Of a stretch of DNA of 13,849 nucleotides, positions 1 to 7,613 are shown piece after piece. A program made the position numbers and the translations under genes. Below the pieces are notes generated by a model. It searched no databases and had not been told where the DNA came from. It saw only the letters and a list, made by a program, of their open reading frames with translations. The DNA comes from Anaerolineae bacterium (GTDB lineage Bacteria; Chloroflexota; Anaerolineae; JAFGEY01): NCBI GenBank assembly GCA_016931365.1, contig JAFGEY010000414.1:1-13849 (forward strand). Reading direction: 5' to 3'. Position 1 is the stretch's first letter; the number at the start of each line of letters is the position of its first letter.

Positions 1-555
1 CACGGGCTGCGCGTCCACATCGACGGCGCGCGCATCTTTAACGCGGCGGTCGCGCTGGGCATAGAGGTCAGTGCGCTGACCAGGAATGCCGATTCGGTGG
101 GTTTTTGCCTTTCCAAGGGGCTGTCCGCGCCGGTCGGATCGGTGCTGTGCGGCGGCAAGGCTTTTATCGCCGAGGCGCGGCACTGGCGCAAGGCCGTCGG
201 CGGTGGGATGCGCCAGTGTGGGGTGATCGCTGCGGCGGGAATTGTCGCCCTGGACGAGATGGTCGACCGGCTGGCCGAGGATCACGCCAACGCGCGCCGT
301 TTTGCCGAGGGGCTTGTCGACATTCCAGGTTTGGCAGTCGATCCGGACGCGTTCCAGACCGACATCGTCTACCTGGACATCGTCTCTGAGGTGTTGACTG
401 CTTTGCAGTTGGCTGGTGCACTGCGCGAGCGCGGCGTGTTGATGCTGCCCACCGGGCCTAAACGTCTTCGTGCGGTGGCCCATTACGGCATCGCCGCCCA
501 GGATATCGACCGGGCGATCGCTGTCATTGCCGAGGTGATGGAGCGCGCAGCGTGA
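1..555 (+). CDS. ltaE: Low-specificity L-threonine aldolase, 3' part only
   Basis: The first 184 codons visible are the C-terminal half or more of a PLP-dependent beta-eliminating lyase that cleaves L-threonine or L-allo-threonine to glycine and acetaldehyde in the cytoplasm. The gene is cut by the window edge, so its start is not seen. Visible marks are HIDGARIFNAA (about residues 6-16 of the visible part), which carries the Asp that contacts the PLP ring, and CLSKGLSAPVGS (36-47), whose Lys39 is the expected Schiff-base lysine, followed by the glycine-rich GGGMRQCG segment. All are classic for the threonine aldolase family (PF01212). It ends in TGA, overlapping the GTG start of the next gene by 4 bases, so the two are probably co-translated. 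A link between this enzyme and the downstream genes is not evident. The exact substrate stereochemistry cannot be read from sequence. Confidence 0.93.
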   Translation, partial: HGLRVHIDGARIFNAAVALGIEVSALTRNADSVGFCLSKGLSAPVGSVLCGGKAFIAEARHWRKAVGGGMRQCGVIAAAGIVALDEMVDRLAEDHANARRFAEGLVDIPGLAVDPDAFQTDIVYLDIVSEVLTALQLAGALRERGVLMLPTGPKRLRAVAHYGIAAQDIDRAIAVIAEVMERAA

Positions 556-1262
556 CCCGGCGGCCCATAAATGGCTCGTCGTCTGGCGGGAGTTCCAGCG
601 CGCCATCTATCGTGCTCGACCCTTATTTCGCCGCCGTGATCTTGGCCGGGGTTGGGCTGGGCACCTGGACGCTGCCGGTGTGCGTCCGCCTCGCTGTCTT
701 GTGGACAACCCTGCTACTTCTGTGGCTGGTCTTCCGTGAGGGACGGTCACTCAAATTGTCGTACACCTGGGCCGACCTGGGGCGCGGCATTGGCATCGGC
801 CTGGCTCTGGGCGTGCCCCTTTTGCTTGTCGCCCGCCGCGCCCTGACGATGTCTGTGCCCATTCTCTACGTCGGCGCGTATACTTCGTCGGTGGTGCTCG
901 CTGAGGCTCAAATCTGGGTCGCTGGAGAGGCCGATGTCGTTGGCACGCTGGCCTTTGTCAACCTCGTTTTGCTCGCTCCGCTGGCCGAAAGCCTCTTTTT
1001 CCAGGATGTGCTGCACCGCGAGCGCGGATATTTGATCAGCGTTGGTCTCTATGCCGTGACCGGACTGCTCTTCTTTTTGCCGGCGGCGGGTTCATTCTGG
1101 GCCGTTTTGCTGGCTGTCTGTGGGGTGATGGCTGTGCTTGGTGCGATCTATGGCTTTTTGTACGAGCGCTATGGCTTTACGACCGCTCTGTCGGCGCGCG
1201 TGGCGATCAATCTGTGTCTGCTGTTTATTCCTGTCTTGCTCAATCTGATGTCTGGTTCCTGA
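552..1262 (+). CDS. CPBP-like polytopic membrane protein with degenerate protease motifs
   Basis: A 236-residue integral membrane protein with about six to eight hydrophobic segments after a short Ser/Gly-rich N-terminus. The second half aligns by eye with the CPBP (CAAX protease/bacteriocin-processing, Abi, PF02517) fold. APLAESLFFQDVLHRE (142-157) sits where the EExxxR motif is expected, LLFFLP (172-177) where FxxxH is expected, and GAIYGFLYERYG...ARVAIN (197-220) where the third and fourth motifs are expected. Several likely catalytic positions differ: second Glu to Ser147, Arg to Gln151, and the two His to Pro177 and Arg216. If the alignment is right the protein is probably not an active protease. 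The GTG start overlaps the threonine aldolase stop (GTGA); no strong Shine-Dalgarno is visible. The stop lies 3 bases before smc. An unrelated membrane protein remains possible. Confidence 0.6.
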   Translation: MTRRPINGSSSGGSSSAPSIVLDPYFAAVILAGVGLGTWTLPVCVRLAVLWTTLLLLWLVFREGRSLKLSYTWADLGRGIGIGLALGVPLLLVARRALTMSVPILYVGAYTSSVVLAEAQIWVAGEADVVGTLAFVNLVLLAPLAESLFFQDVLHRERGYLISVGLYAVTGLLFFLPAAGSFWAVLLAVCGVMAVLGAIYGFLYERYGFTTALSARVAINLCLLFIPVLLNLMSGS

Positions 1263-1265
1263 CTT

Positions 1266-4200
1266 ATGCGTTTGAAACAGCTCGACCTTTTAGGATATAA
1301 AACATTCGCCTCCGATACCGGATTCCTGTTTGACAAGGGCATCACGGCGATCGTTGGCCCAAATGGGAGCGGCAAGTCTAACGTCGCCGACGCGATCCGC
1401 TGGGTGCTCGGCGAACAGTCTTTTTCGCTGTTGCGCGCTAAAAAAGGCGAGGATATGATCTTTTCCGGCAGCGAAAGGCGTGCGCGGATGGGACTGGCCG
1501 AGGTTACACTGACCCTCGATAACGCCGACGGCTGGTTGCCGATCGAATTCGGCGAAGTGACCCTCACCCGCCGCGCCTATCGCTCTGGCGAGAACGAATA
1601 TCTGCTCAACGGCAGCCGGGTTCGCCTGCGCGATGTCGCCGACTTGCTGGCTGCAAGCGGTCTGTCCAGGCGCACCTATACGGTCGTCGGCCAAGGCTTG
1701 ATCGATACAGCGCTGTCGCTGCGCCCTCAGCAACGCCGCGAATTGATCGAAGAAGCCGCCGGGCTGGCCCTGTACCAGTCGCGCCGCGCCGATGCGATGA
1801 ACAAGCTTGATGAGACCAAGCGAAACCTGCTGCGCGTTTACGACCTGGTGGCCGAAATCGAGCCTCGCATCAAACGCCTCAAGCGTCAGGCCGAGCGCGC
1901 TGAAGAATATGATCAGATTCACCGGGAACTTGACAACGCGCTGCACATCTGGTACAGCTTTCAATGGAAACGAGGACGCGACGATCTGCATCGCGTTCGC
2001 GCCGTTGCCAAACACCAGCACGAGCAACTGGTGGTTCAGCAAGCCCTGGTGCGCGAGTTGAGCGAGCGCATCGAGCGCATCCGTGTTGAACAGGGCGAAC
2101 TTCGGCGGGAGTTGGGCGAGTGGCACCGGCAGAGCAGCGCCTTGCACGCCCGGTCGGAGGCGAATCAGCGCGAGCTGGCTGTAGCCGGAGAGCGTCGCCG
2201 CATGCTGATCCAGCAGCACGAGCAAGTCATGTCCGAACTCGCCGCGTTGCAAGCCGAATGTGACGCGCAGCAGGCGCAGGTGACCGGGGCGGAAGCCGAG
2301 CTGGTTCGCATCGCCCAGGTTGTCGCCGAGCAGCAGAGGTTGGTTCAAGACGCGCAACGCGCGCTCGACGAGCACCGGCAACGCGTCCAGTCGATGGTCG
2401 AGGTGCGGGCGTCGGCGCAAGAAAAGCTGTTCAGTCTGCGCGCCGGCATCGCCGACGGCCAAAATCGTCTGGCTCAGCTTGAGGAGCGCCGCCGGGCACT
2501 TGAAACGGAACAGGCTTTGCACGAGAAGGCGTGTGACGAATTGGATGAACGCGTCAGGACGTTGCGCGGACAGAGTGCCCGGTTTGAAACCCGTCTCATT
2601 CAGATCGACGAGACGCTGGCCCAAGCGCAAGCCCAGTACGAGCAGCACCAGGCGCATATCGCCCAATTGCAGGCCCGGCAGGCCGACTTGCGCGAACGAC
2701 TCAATCAGGTTGATCAGCACATCGGCCGTTTGCGCGAGCGTTTTGAAGTGCTGACTCGCATGCGCACCGAAGGCTCGGGTTTGTTCGACGGGGTGCGCAA
2801 CGTGCTTCAGGCGGCGGGAAACAAGCAATTGCACGGCGTTGTCGGCTCGGTGGCCGAGTTGATCCAGGTACCACAAAACCTGGAGGTGGCGGTCGAAGTG
2901 TCGCTGGGCAGCCAGCTTCAGGATGTCGTCGTGCGCACCTGGGATGATGCCCAGGCGGCGATCGAACACCTCAAGCACACCCAGGGTGGGCGGGCGACAT
3001 TGTTACCGCTCGATACGCTGCGTCCGGGCAGCCCGCTTGAGGGCGCGTCAATAGATGGCGTGATCGGCGTCGCCAGTGATCTGGTGCAGTGCGAGCCGCA
3101 CCTGCGCATCGTTGTCGAGTATTTGCTGGGGCGGACGCTGGTCTGCGAGCATCTGGCAGCTGCGCACCGCATTCTCGACCGTGTGCAAGGCAGTTATCAG
3201 ATCGTCACCCCGGAAGGCGAGATCGTGCGTTCAAGCGGCGCCGTGACCGGCGGCACGCGCAATCAGGGCCGGCAGGGCGGCATTTTGGCCCGCGAGCGCG
3301 AGTGGCGCGAACTGCCGGGGCAAATTCAGAGTCTGGAGCAAAAGCGCGAGCAGGTCGTCGAACTGTTGGATCGCGCCCTGGCCGATGAAAAATTGGTCCG
3401 CGAGCAGGTGGCCTTGTTGGAATCCAAACGCCGGGCATGGCTAGATGGTCAACGCGAGCAGGTACGTCAGCGCGATGAGGTACAGCGCCAAGTCGAGCAG
3501 GTCGCCCACGAGCAGGGTTGGTATCGTGAGCGCATCGGCATCTTGACTCAAGAGAGCAAAACGCTCGCCGATCATGAGTTGTCGATGCGGCAGCGTATCG
3601 ACGTGTTAGAGGGCCAGACCGGCACGGCTAATGCGGCTCTGGCCGAGCTTGAAGTCGAACTTGCGAGGCAGGATGATGTCGAACTCCAGGATCGACTCAA
3701 TGAGTACCAGTCGGCAGTGGCCCTGGTGCGGCAAGAAGAGGCTGGCAAGCAGGCCGAACTGCGCGCCGCGCGGGACAGCTTGCGCCAGATCGAGCGGCGC
3801 GTGTTGGTGCGCCAGAACCGCCAGCAAGGACTGGCGGATCAACTGTCCGAAACCGAGCATATCCTCCAGGAAACGCACGCTCAAGAAAGCAACCTGCGCG
3901 AGCAGATTCAGGTCTATACGGCCCAGATCAAGCCGGCGGAATCCAAACTGACTGACTTGGAGCGGCAGCAAACCCAGCTGGAGCGCGATGAGCGCCGGGC
4001 GCGCGCACGCTTGCAAGATTGGGAATCGCGCCACAGCCACGTCGAGTTGCAGGTGTCGCGCCAGGAAGACCAGATGAAGAGCCTGCGGCGGCAGATCGAG
4101 GACGATTTGGGCCTGGTCGATTTGAACCTGGGTGAAGAGATGTCGGGCCAGCCGTTGCTGCCGATCGATGGGTTGGTCTCGTCGCTGCCCGAGGTCGATG

Positions 4201-4868
4201 TGCTACCCGAGGGCCTCGAGGAACAGATGCACGCCCTGCGCCGGCGCTTGCACCTGCTGGGGGCGATCAATCCGGATGCGCCCACCGAGTATCGCGAGAC
4301 CAGCGAGCGATACGAGTTTCTGTCCACACAGTCTGCCGACCTGGAACAGGCGATCACGCAACTGCGCGAGGTGATCGCCGAGCTGGATGAAGTGATGGAG
4401 CGCGAGTTCAAACAGACCTTTGAGGCCATCGCCCGCGAGTTCAAGACCTATTTTACCCGGCTGTTTAATGGCGGGTCGGCGCACCTCGAGTTGACTGCTC
4501 CCGATGACCTGCTGAACACCGGCATCGACATTGTCGCTCGCCCGCCCGGTAAACGGCAGCAGGGTCTGGCCCTGCTCTCTGGCGGCGAACGCGCGCTAAT
4601 TGCGGCAGCGCTGATCTTTGCCATCCTCAGCGTTAGCCCCACACCTTTTTGTGTGCTTGACGAGGTCGATGCTGCACTGGATGAGGCCAACGTAGGGCGC
4701 TTTCGCTCCGTGCTCAAGTCACTTTCTGAAGAAACCCAGTTTGTGATCATCACGCACAACCGTTACACCATCGAGATGGCCGACATTGTTTACGGTGTGT
4801 CGATGGGCGACGACGGTGTGTCGTGTGTGATCTCGCACCGCATGGACGACGAGAAAGCAGCCTCTTGA
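1266..4868 (+). CDS. smc: Chromosome segregation/condensation ATPase SMC
   Basis: A 1200-residue protein, the normal length for bacterial SMC. It forms the V-shaped ATPase of the SMC-ScpA-ScpB condensin that loads on the origin region and extrudes DNA loops. Domain order is complete. The N-terminal head has Walker A GPNGSGKS (31-38) and an R-loop/Q-loop region with VLGEQS. A long Gln/Glu/Arg-rich coiled coil (about 165-500) is followed by a hinge (about 505-665, with HGVVGSVAELI and the glycine-rich GAVTGGTRNQG). The second coiled coil runs from about 670 to 1000. The C-terminal head has the ABC signature LSGGERAL (from 1104), Walker B CVLDEVDAALDE (from 1129) and the H-loop IITHN. The ATG is 3 bases after the previous stop and has no clear Shine-Dalgarno, which suggests coupling. 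The stop overlaps the mutM start by one base. ScpA and ScpB are not in the window. Confidence 0.98.
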   Translation: MRLKQLDLLGYKTFASDTGFLFDKGITAIVGPNGSGKSNVADAIRWVLGEQSFSLLRAKKGEDMIFSGSERRARMGLAEVTLTLDNADGWLPIEFGEVTLTRRAYRSGENEYLLNGSRVRLRDVADLLAASGLSRRTYTVVGQGLIDTALSLRPQQRRELIEEAAGLALYQSRRADAMNKLDETKRNLLRVYDLVAEIEPRIKRLKRQAERAEEYDQIHRELDNALHIWYSFQWKRGRDDLHRVRAVAKHQHEQLVVQQALVRELSERIERIRVEQGELRRELGEWHRQSSALHARSEANQRELAVAGERRRMLIQQHEQVMSELAALQAECDAQQAQVTGAEAELVRIAQVVAEQQRLVQDAQRALDEHRQRVQSMVEVRASAQEKLFSLRAGIADGQNRLAQLEERRRALETEQALHEKACDELDERVRTLRGQSARFETRLIQIDETLAQAQAQYEQHQAHIAQLQARQADLRERLNQVDQHIGRLRERFEVLTRMRTEGSGLFDGVRNVLQAAGNKQLHGVVGSVAELIQVPQNLEVAVEVSLGSQLQDVVVRTWDDAQAAIEHLKHTQGGRATLLPLDTLRPGSPLEGASIDGVIGVASDLVQCEPHLRIVVEYLLGRTLVCEHLAAAHRILDRVQGSYQIVTPEGEIVRSSGAVTGGTRNQGRQGGILAREREWRELPGQIQSLEQKREQVVELLDRALADEKLVREQVALLESKRRAWLDGQREQVRQRDEVQRQVEQVAHEQGWYRERIGILTQESKTLADHELSMRQRIDVLEGQTGTANAALAELEVELARQDDVELQDRLNEYQSAVALVRQEEAGKQAELRAARDSLRQIERRVLVRQNRQQGLADQLSETEHILQETHAQESNLREQIQVYTAQIKPAESKLTDLERQQTQLERDERRARARLQDWESRHSHVELQVSRQEDQMKSLRRQIEDDLGLVDLNLGEEMSGQPLLPIDGLVSSLPEVDVLPEGLEEQMHALRRRLHLLGAINPDAPTEYRETSERYEFLSTQSADLEQAITQLREVIAELDEVMEREFKQTFEAIAREFKTYFTRLFNGGSAHLELTAPDDLLNTGIDIVARPPGKRQQGLALLSGGERALIAAALIFAILSVSPTPFCVLDEVDAALDEANVGRFRSVLKSLSEETQFVIITHNRYTIEMADIVYGVSMGDDGVSCVISHRMDDEKAAS

Positions 4869-5692
4869 TGCCCGAGCTGCCCGAAGTCGAAACCATTGTG
4901 CGCGATCTGCGTCCGCACCTGATTGGGCAGACGGTGACATCGGTACAAGTGGATTGGCCGCGCGCGATCGCCGCACCGGAGGGGGATATCGCTCGTTTTG
5001 TCGGGGGAATGATCGGGCGGCGATGGGAGCGCGTGTGGCGTCGCGGCAAGTTTATCCTCGTCGATCTGGACAACGATACGCACTTGATCGTTCATTTGCG
5101 AATGAGCGGGCGGCTCGTGCTCAAGCCGTTGGGCGAGGTAAAGCACCTGCGCGCCGAGTTTCATTTCGACGATGGCCTGGCCCTCTATTTCTATGATCCG
5201 CGCCGATTTGGCCGTTTGTGGCTGGTCCAAGATGTCAGCCGGGTGGTCGGCGACCTGGGGCCGGAACCGCTCTCGGAGGCATTCACGGCAGCGGCCTTGG
5301 CGTCGATGGTGCGGGGCAGACGGGGGCTGCTCAAGCCGCTGTTGCTCGATCAGCGATTCATCGCCGGGTTGGGCAACATTTACGTCGATGAATCGCTGTT
5401 TCGGGCCGGGCTGCACCCGCAGCGTAGAGCCGATACACTGGTCGAGGCTGATTGGGTTCGACTACATAGTGCGATCCGTGCAGTGCTGAAACAGGCGCTT
5501 GAGCATCACGGCACTTCGTTCGACGCGGTTTTTGTGCGCCCGGAAGGGGAATCGGGGCGGCAGCAGGAGGGGCTGCGCATGTACGGGCAGGCGGGGCTGC
5601 CTTGCGCGCAATGCGGTACGCAGATCGTGCGTATCGTCGTCGGCGGGCGGGGGACGCATTTGTGCCCGCACTGCCAATCGGAACATCGATAA
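4868..5692 (+). CDS. mutM: Formamidopyrimidine-DNA glycosylase (Fpg/MutM)
   Basis: A bifunctional glycosylase/AP lyase of base-excision repair that removes 8-oxoguanine and formamidopyrimidines; 274 residues, the usual length. The start at 4868 is fixed by chemistry. The mature enzyme needs Pro2 as the Schiff-base nucleophile followed by Glu3, and this ATG gives MPELPEVET. An in-frame extension from 4823 would bury Pro2 and is rejected. Other marks are GKF (Lys61, the conserved beta-hairpin lysine), HLRMSGRL, YDPRRFGRL, GLGNIYVDESLFRAGLHP (helix-two-turn-helix) and a C-terminal zinc finger with two CxxC pairs (CAQC and CPHC) carrying the GRGT turn. All catalytic and zinc residues are present. 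Its ATG shares one base with the smc stop (TGATG), so translation is likely coupled to smc. It is followed at once by a hairpin terminator. Confidence 0.97.
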   Translation: MPELPEVETIVRDLRPHLIGQTVTSVQVDWPRAIAAPEGDIARFVGGMIGRRWERVWRRGKFILVDLDNDTHLIVHLRMSGRLVLKPLGEVKHLRAEFHFDDGLALYFYDPRRFGRLWLVQDVSRVVGDLGPEPLSEAFTAAALASMVRGRRGLLKPLLLDQRFIAGLGNIYVDESLFRAGLHPQRRADTLVEADWVRLHSAIRAVLKQALEHHGTSFDAVFVRPEGESGRQQEGLRMYGQAGLPCAQCGTQIVRIVVGGRGTHLCPHCQSEHR

Positions 5693-5694
5693 GC

Positions 5695-5722
5695 AAAAAC
5701 CGCGCCCCGAGGCGCGGTTTTT
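5695..5722. terminator. Bidirectional intrinsic terminator between mutM and the nadC-like gene
   Basis: A perfect 7-bp GC stem, CCGCGCC (5700-5706) and GGCGCGG (5711-5717), with a CCGA tetraloop is flanked by five A on the left and six T on the right. It reads as a canonical Rho-independent terminator on either strand. It starts 2 bases after the mutM stop and lies 18 bases from the end of the convergent nadC-like gene, so it should serve both. Confidence 0.93.
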
Positions 5723-5740
5723 TGACGGATTAAGTCTGCG

Positions 5741-6577
5741 TCAGGGCAGCTTTTCGATCTCCAAATGGATGTGCAGCGGCTTGAACCAACGCGCCAACGC
5801 CGAGACTGAGATGTAATCCACGCCGGTTTCGGCGATTTCGCGCACGTTGTCCAGCGTAATTCCTCCCGACACCTCCAGCGGCATCCGTCCGGCAACCCAT
5901 TTCACCGCGTCCTTGATGTCCTGGACCGACATCTGGCTCAAAGTGATCCGGTCGGGATCGAGCGGGAGTGCTTCATCCAGTTCTGCCCACGTCCTGACCT
6001 CGATGGCGACTTGCAGGCCGGTGTTCGACTTGCGGATGGATTCCATCGCTGCGGTGATGCCTCCTGCCAGTGCGATATGGTTGTCGCGGATGTAAACCAT
6101 GTCGTCCAGTTTGGAGCGGTGGATGCCGCCGCCGCCAATCTGCACCGCCCATTGGTCGATCAAGCGCAAGCCGGGCGCGGTCTGCCGCGTGCTAAGGATG
6201 ACCGCGTTGGTGTCTTTGATGGCCTCGACATATTGGTGTGTCAGTGTGGCAATGCCCGACATGCGCTGCATAAAGTTGAGCGCGCTGCGTTCGGCGGTGA
6301 GCACACTGACCGCCGGGCCGACCGCGGAAGCAATTGTGTCGCCGGCGGCGAGGGTTTCGCCGTCCAACTTGGTTGGCGAAAAGCCGATCAGTGCATTGAC
6401 CCGATTAAACACCTGCTCGGCCACGGCTACGCCAGCCAAAATGCCTTCGTCATGGGTGACGATTTGGGTTCGAGCGACGACGTTGCCGGGCAGCGCCCAC
6501 ATGCTGGTCACGTCACCGCTGCCGGCGTCTTCTTCGATGGCTCGTTCGATGATATTCCAAAGCAGGTTTTGATTCAT
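5741..6577 (-). CDS. NadC-like quinolinate phosphoribosyltransferase homologue with altered active site
   Basis: A 278-residue protein of the type II phosphoribosyltransferase family, whose standard member converts quinolinate and PRPP to nicotinate mononucleotide with CO2 release in NAD synthesis. The N-terminal open-faced domain is followed by the barrel with TAERSALNFMQRMSG (94-108), STRQTAPGLR (129-138), GGGGIHR (148-154), IRDNH (163-167) and LEVSGGIT (234-241). Compared from memory with E. coli and M. tuberculosis NadC, Arg97, Arg131, His153, Arg154 and Glu193 are kept. DTRKT has become STRQT (Lys to Gln132), IK(D/E)NH has become IRDNH, and the LDN motif has become LSQ (213-215, losing the acidic residue). 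The GALTHS-like end has become SALARW. It could be a divergent NadC or a paralogue with another substrate (compare ModD). ATG at 6577 has GGGAG at 6583-6587. nadA and nadB are absent here. It lies 38 bases downstream of the SGNH gene on the same strand. Confidence 0.8.
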   Translation of the reverse strand: MNQNLLWNIIERAIEEDAGSGDVTSMWALPGNVVARTQIVTHDEGILAGVAVAEQVFNRVNALIGFSPTKLDGETLAAGDTIASAVGPAVSVLTAERSALNFMQRMSGIATLTHQYVEAIKDTNAVILSTRQTAPGLRLIDQWAVQIGGGGIHRSKLDDMVYIRDNHIALAGGITAAMESIRKSNTGLQVAIEVRTWAELDEALPLDPDRITLSQMSVQDIKDAVKWVAGRMPLEVSGGITLDNVREIAETGVDYISVSALARWFKPLHIHLEIEKLP

Positions 6578-6615
6578 AATTGCTCCCGTTAAGATATGGT
6601 TCAGAATAAACAGGC

Positions 6616-7389
6616 TTAATCAACCCCGTAAGCTGCTTGTCCTAACTCCGCCAGTACGTGTTCTAGCTCCTCGTTGAGTGCTTTATATCCAGCCGGACTG
6701 ACATGCAACAAGTCGACGCTGTATTCCTCTCTGACCTGCTCTTGTTCGTCCGCCAACACTGCTGCTGCATCCAAGATGATCACACCTTTTCCTTCTGACG
6801 AACGGATGTAGTCATTCACTGTCTCAATTCCTGTTTTTACATCCGGAGACCAAAACAGTCGTCTCTCTAACGGGACATCCCCTAACGGAAAGATCGTCGT
6901 CAGAATCACTTGTGCTCCCAGCTCGCGCGATGCTCTTACGGTTGCCTCGATATTCGCCTCACATTCTGCTATGATGGCATCCCTTCTTTCGGGAAATAGC
7001 GGGATTGCTTTTAAATCGTTGATTCCCATCTGGATGATGATAATAGCTGGGCTTAGCCCGGCAACATCCTCCTGAAATCTTGCCGATATCTGTGCTGTCG
7101 TTTGCGCTCCTACACCGCGATTGACAAACTCGAACTGACGCAAACCTTCTAGTGGAGGCCAGGCATATGCCCGTGAATCACCAAAGAAGACAACCCTTGC
7201 AACCCCAGAGTTGACTGACGTCACTCCATCGGCGTAGAAATCCGAACCCCAAGGATCTAGACGAGTTGCATTTAGCTCCAGGTAGTATGCTTTCCCCTGC
7301 CGGAAAAACAACCAATTTAGCAAAAGTGAGCCTGCCAGTAAAGCCAGCAGTGCACTAAAAGACAGAACAGCCAGATGATTTTTCTTCAT
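6616..7389 (-). CDS. Membrane-anchored SGNH/GDSL-family hydrolase
   Basis: A 257-residue putative esterase/lipase or glycan O-acetylesterase. A short basic start (MKKN) and a hydrophobic stretch (about 7-29) look like a signal anchor, so the catalytic domain should lie outside the membrane. All SGNH blocks are present: block I FFGDSRAYAW (Ser72 nucleophile), block II NRGVGAQTT (Gly oxyanion), block III MGINDLK (Asn124) and block V DLLHVSPAGY (Asp226 and His229). Start choice is uncertain: ATG 7389 places the basic residues just before the membrane segment, ATG 7398 adds three residues, and an upstream TTG at 7437 would add sixteen. None has a good Shine-Dalgarno. Base composition is visibly more AT-rich than any neighbour and uses codons such as AAA, ATT, TCT and TTA rarely seen around it, which suggests recent acquisition. 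The substrate cannot be read. Confidence 0.85.
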   Translation of the reverse strand: MKKNHLAVLSFSALLALLAGSLLLNWLFFRQGKAYYLELNATRLDPWGSDFYADGVTSVNSGVARVVFFGDSRAYAWPPLEGLRQFEFVNRGVGAQTTAQISARFQEDVAGLSPAIIIIQMGINDLKAIPLFPERRDAIIAECEANIEATVRASRELGAQVILTTIFPLGDVPLERRLFWSPDVKTGIETVNDYIRSSEGKGVIILDAAAVLADEQEQVREEYSVDLLHVSPAGYKALNEELEHVLAELGQAAYGVD

Positions 7390-7475
7390 TGAACACATTC
7401 GGAAAATAGTGACATTTGGTAGTATGTCTATCAACAATCTCTGAATGTCAAATCACATCGTTATTGGATGGGCAC

Positions 7476-7485
7476 ATTATACCAT
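7476..7485 (-). promoter_or_regulatory. Extended -10 promoter for the SGNH hydrolase gene
   Basis: Read on the minus strand this is ATGGTATAAT, a perfect TATAAT with the extended TGn motif, pointing at the SGNH gene. No good -35 is visible 16-18 bases upstream (TATGCA at best), as often accepted for extended -10 promoters. Transcription would begin near 7469, giving a leader of about 80 bases to the ATG at 7389. It is divergent to the sat promoter, with about 30 bases between the two. Confidence 0.5.
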
Positions 7486-7511
7486 ATTTTTGTGTCGCTG
7501 CATACCTTCAT

Positions 7512-7540
7512 TTGACGTGAGATCGGTCTTGTATTATAAT
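7512..7540 (+). promoter_or_regulatory. Sigma70-type promoter of the sat cluster
   Basis: TTGACG at 7512-7517 and TATAAT at 7535-7540 are separated by exactly 17 bases, a near-consensus housekeeping promoter. The predicted transcription start is around 7547, about 67 bases before the sat ATG. It is the strongest promoter-like sequence in the window and sits in an AT-rich gap between divergent genes. Confidence 0.85.
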
Positions 7541-7550
7541 AGCGTGGACG

Positions 7551-7572
7551 TTTCATTGACAGGTCAATGAAA
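7551..7572. promoter_or_regulatory. Perfect palindrome in the sat leader, candidate operator
   Basis: TTTCATTGAC (7551-7560) and GTCAATGAAA (7563-7572) are exact inverted copies separated by AG. The site begins about 4-5 bases after the predicted transcription start. A two-base loop makes an RNA hairpin of full length unlikely, so a dimeric DNA-binding repressor blocking initiation or early elongation is the simplest reading. The sequence TTCATTTGAC over the -35 element resembles one half-site with one inserted base, possibly a second weaker contact. The cognate regulator is not in the window. Confidence 0.7.
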
Positions 7573-7600
7573 TACTCTTAGCTCATTTCTTGTTTGTGTC

Positions 7601-7606
7601 AGGAGG
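7601..7606 (+). promoter_or_regulatory. Strong ribosome binding site that fixes the sat start
   Basis: AGGAGG lies 7 bases before the ATG at 7614. It decides against an in-frame GTG at 7590, which would put the Shine-Dalgarno inside the coding region. Confidence 0.9.
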
Positions 7607-7613
7607 ATATAAA

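Noticed and set aside
1290..2978. Long minus-strand open frame of 562 codons inside smc
   Set aside because: It is antisense to the SMC head and coiled coil. It shows no recognisable domain and follows from the codon bias of smc in GC-rich DNA.
4823..4867. N-terminal extension of MutM by 15 residues
   Set aside because: Fpg needs Pro2 free as the nucleophile; the ATG at 4868 gives the exact MPELPEVE start.
6011..6592. Plus-strand open frame of 193 codons opposite nadC
   Set aside because: It is antisense to a clear phosphoribosyltransferase coding frame and has no recognisable motif.
7390..7437. TTG start at 7437 for the SGNH hydrolase
   Set aside because: It has a rare start codon and no Shine-Dalgarno. 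ATG 7389 (or 7398) places the basic residues directly before the membrane segment.
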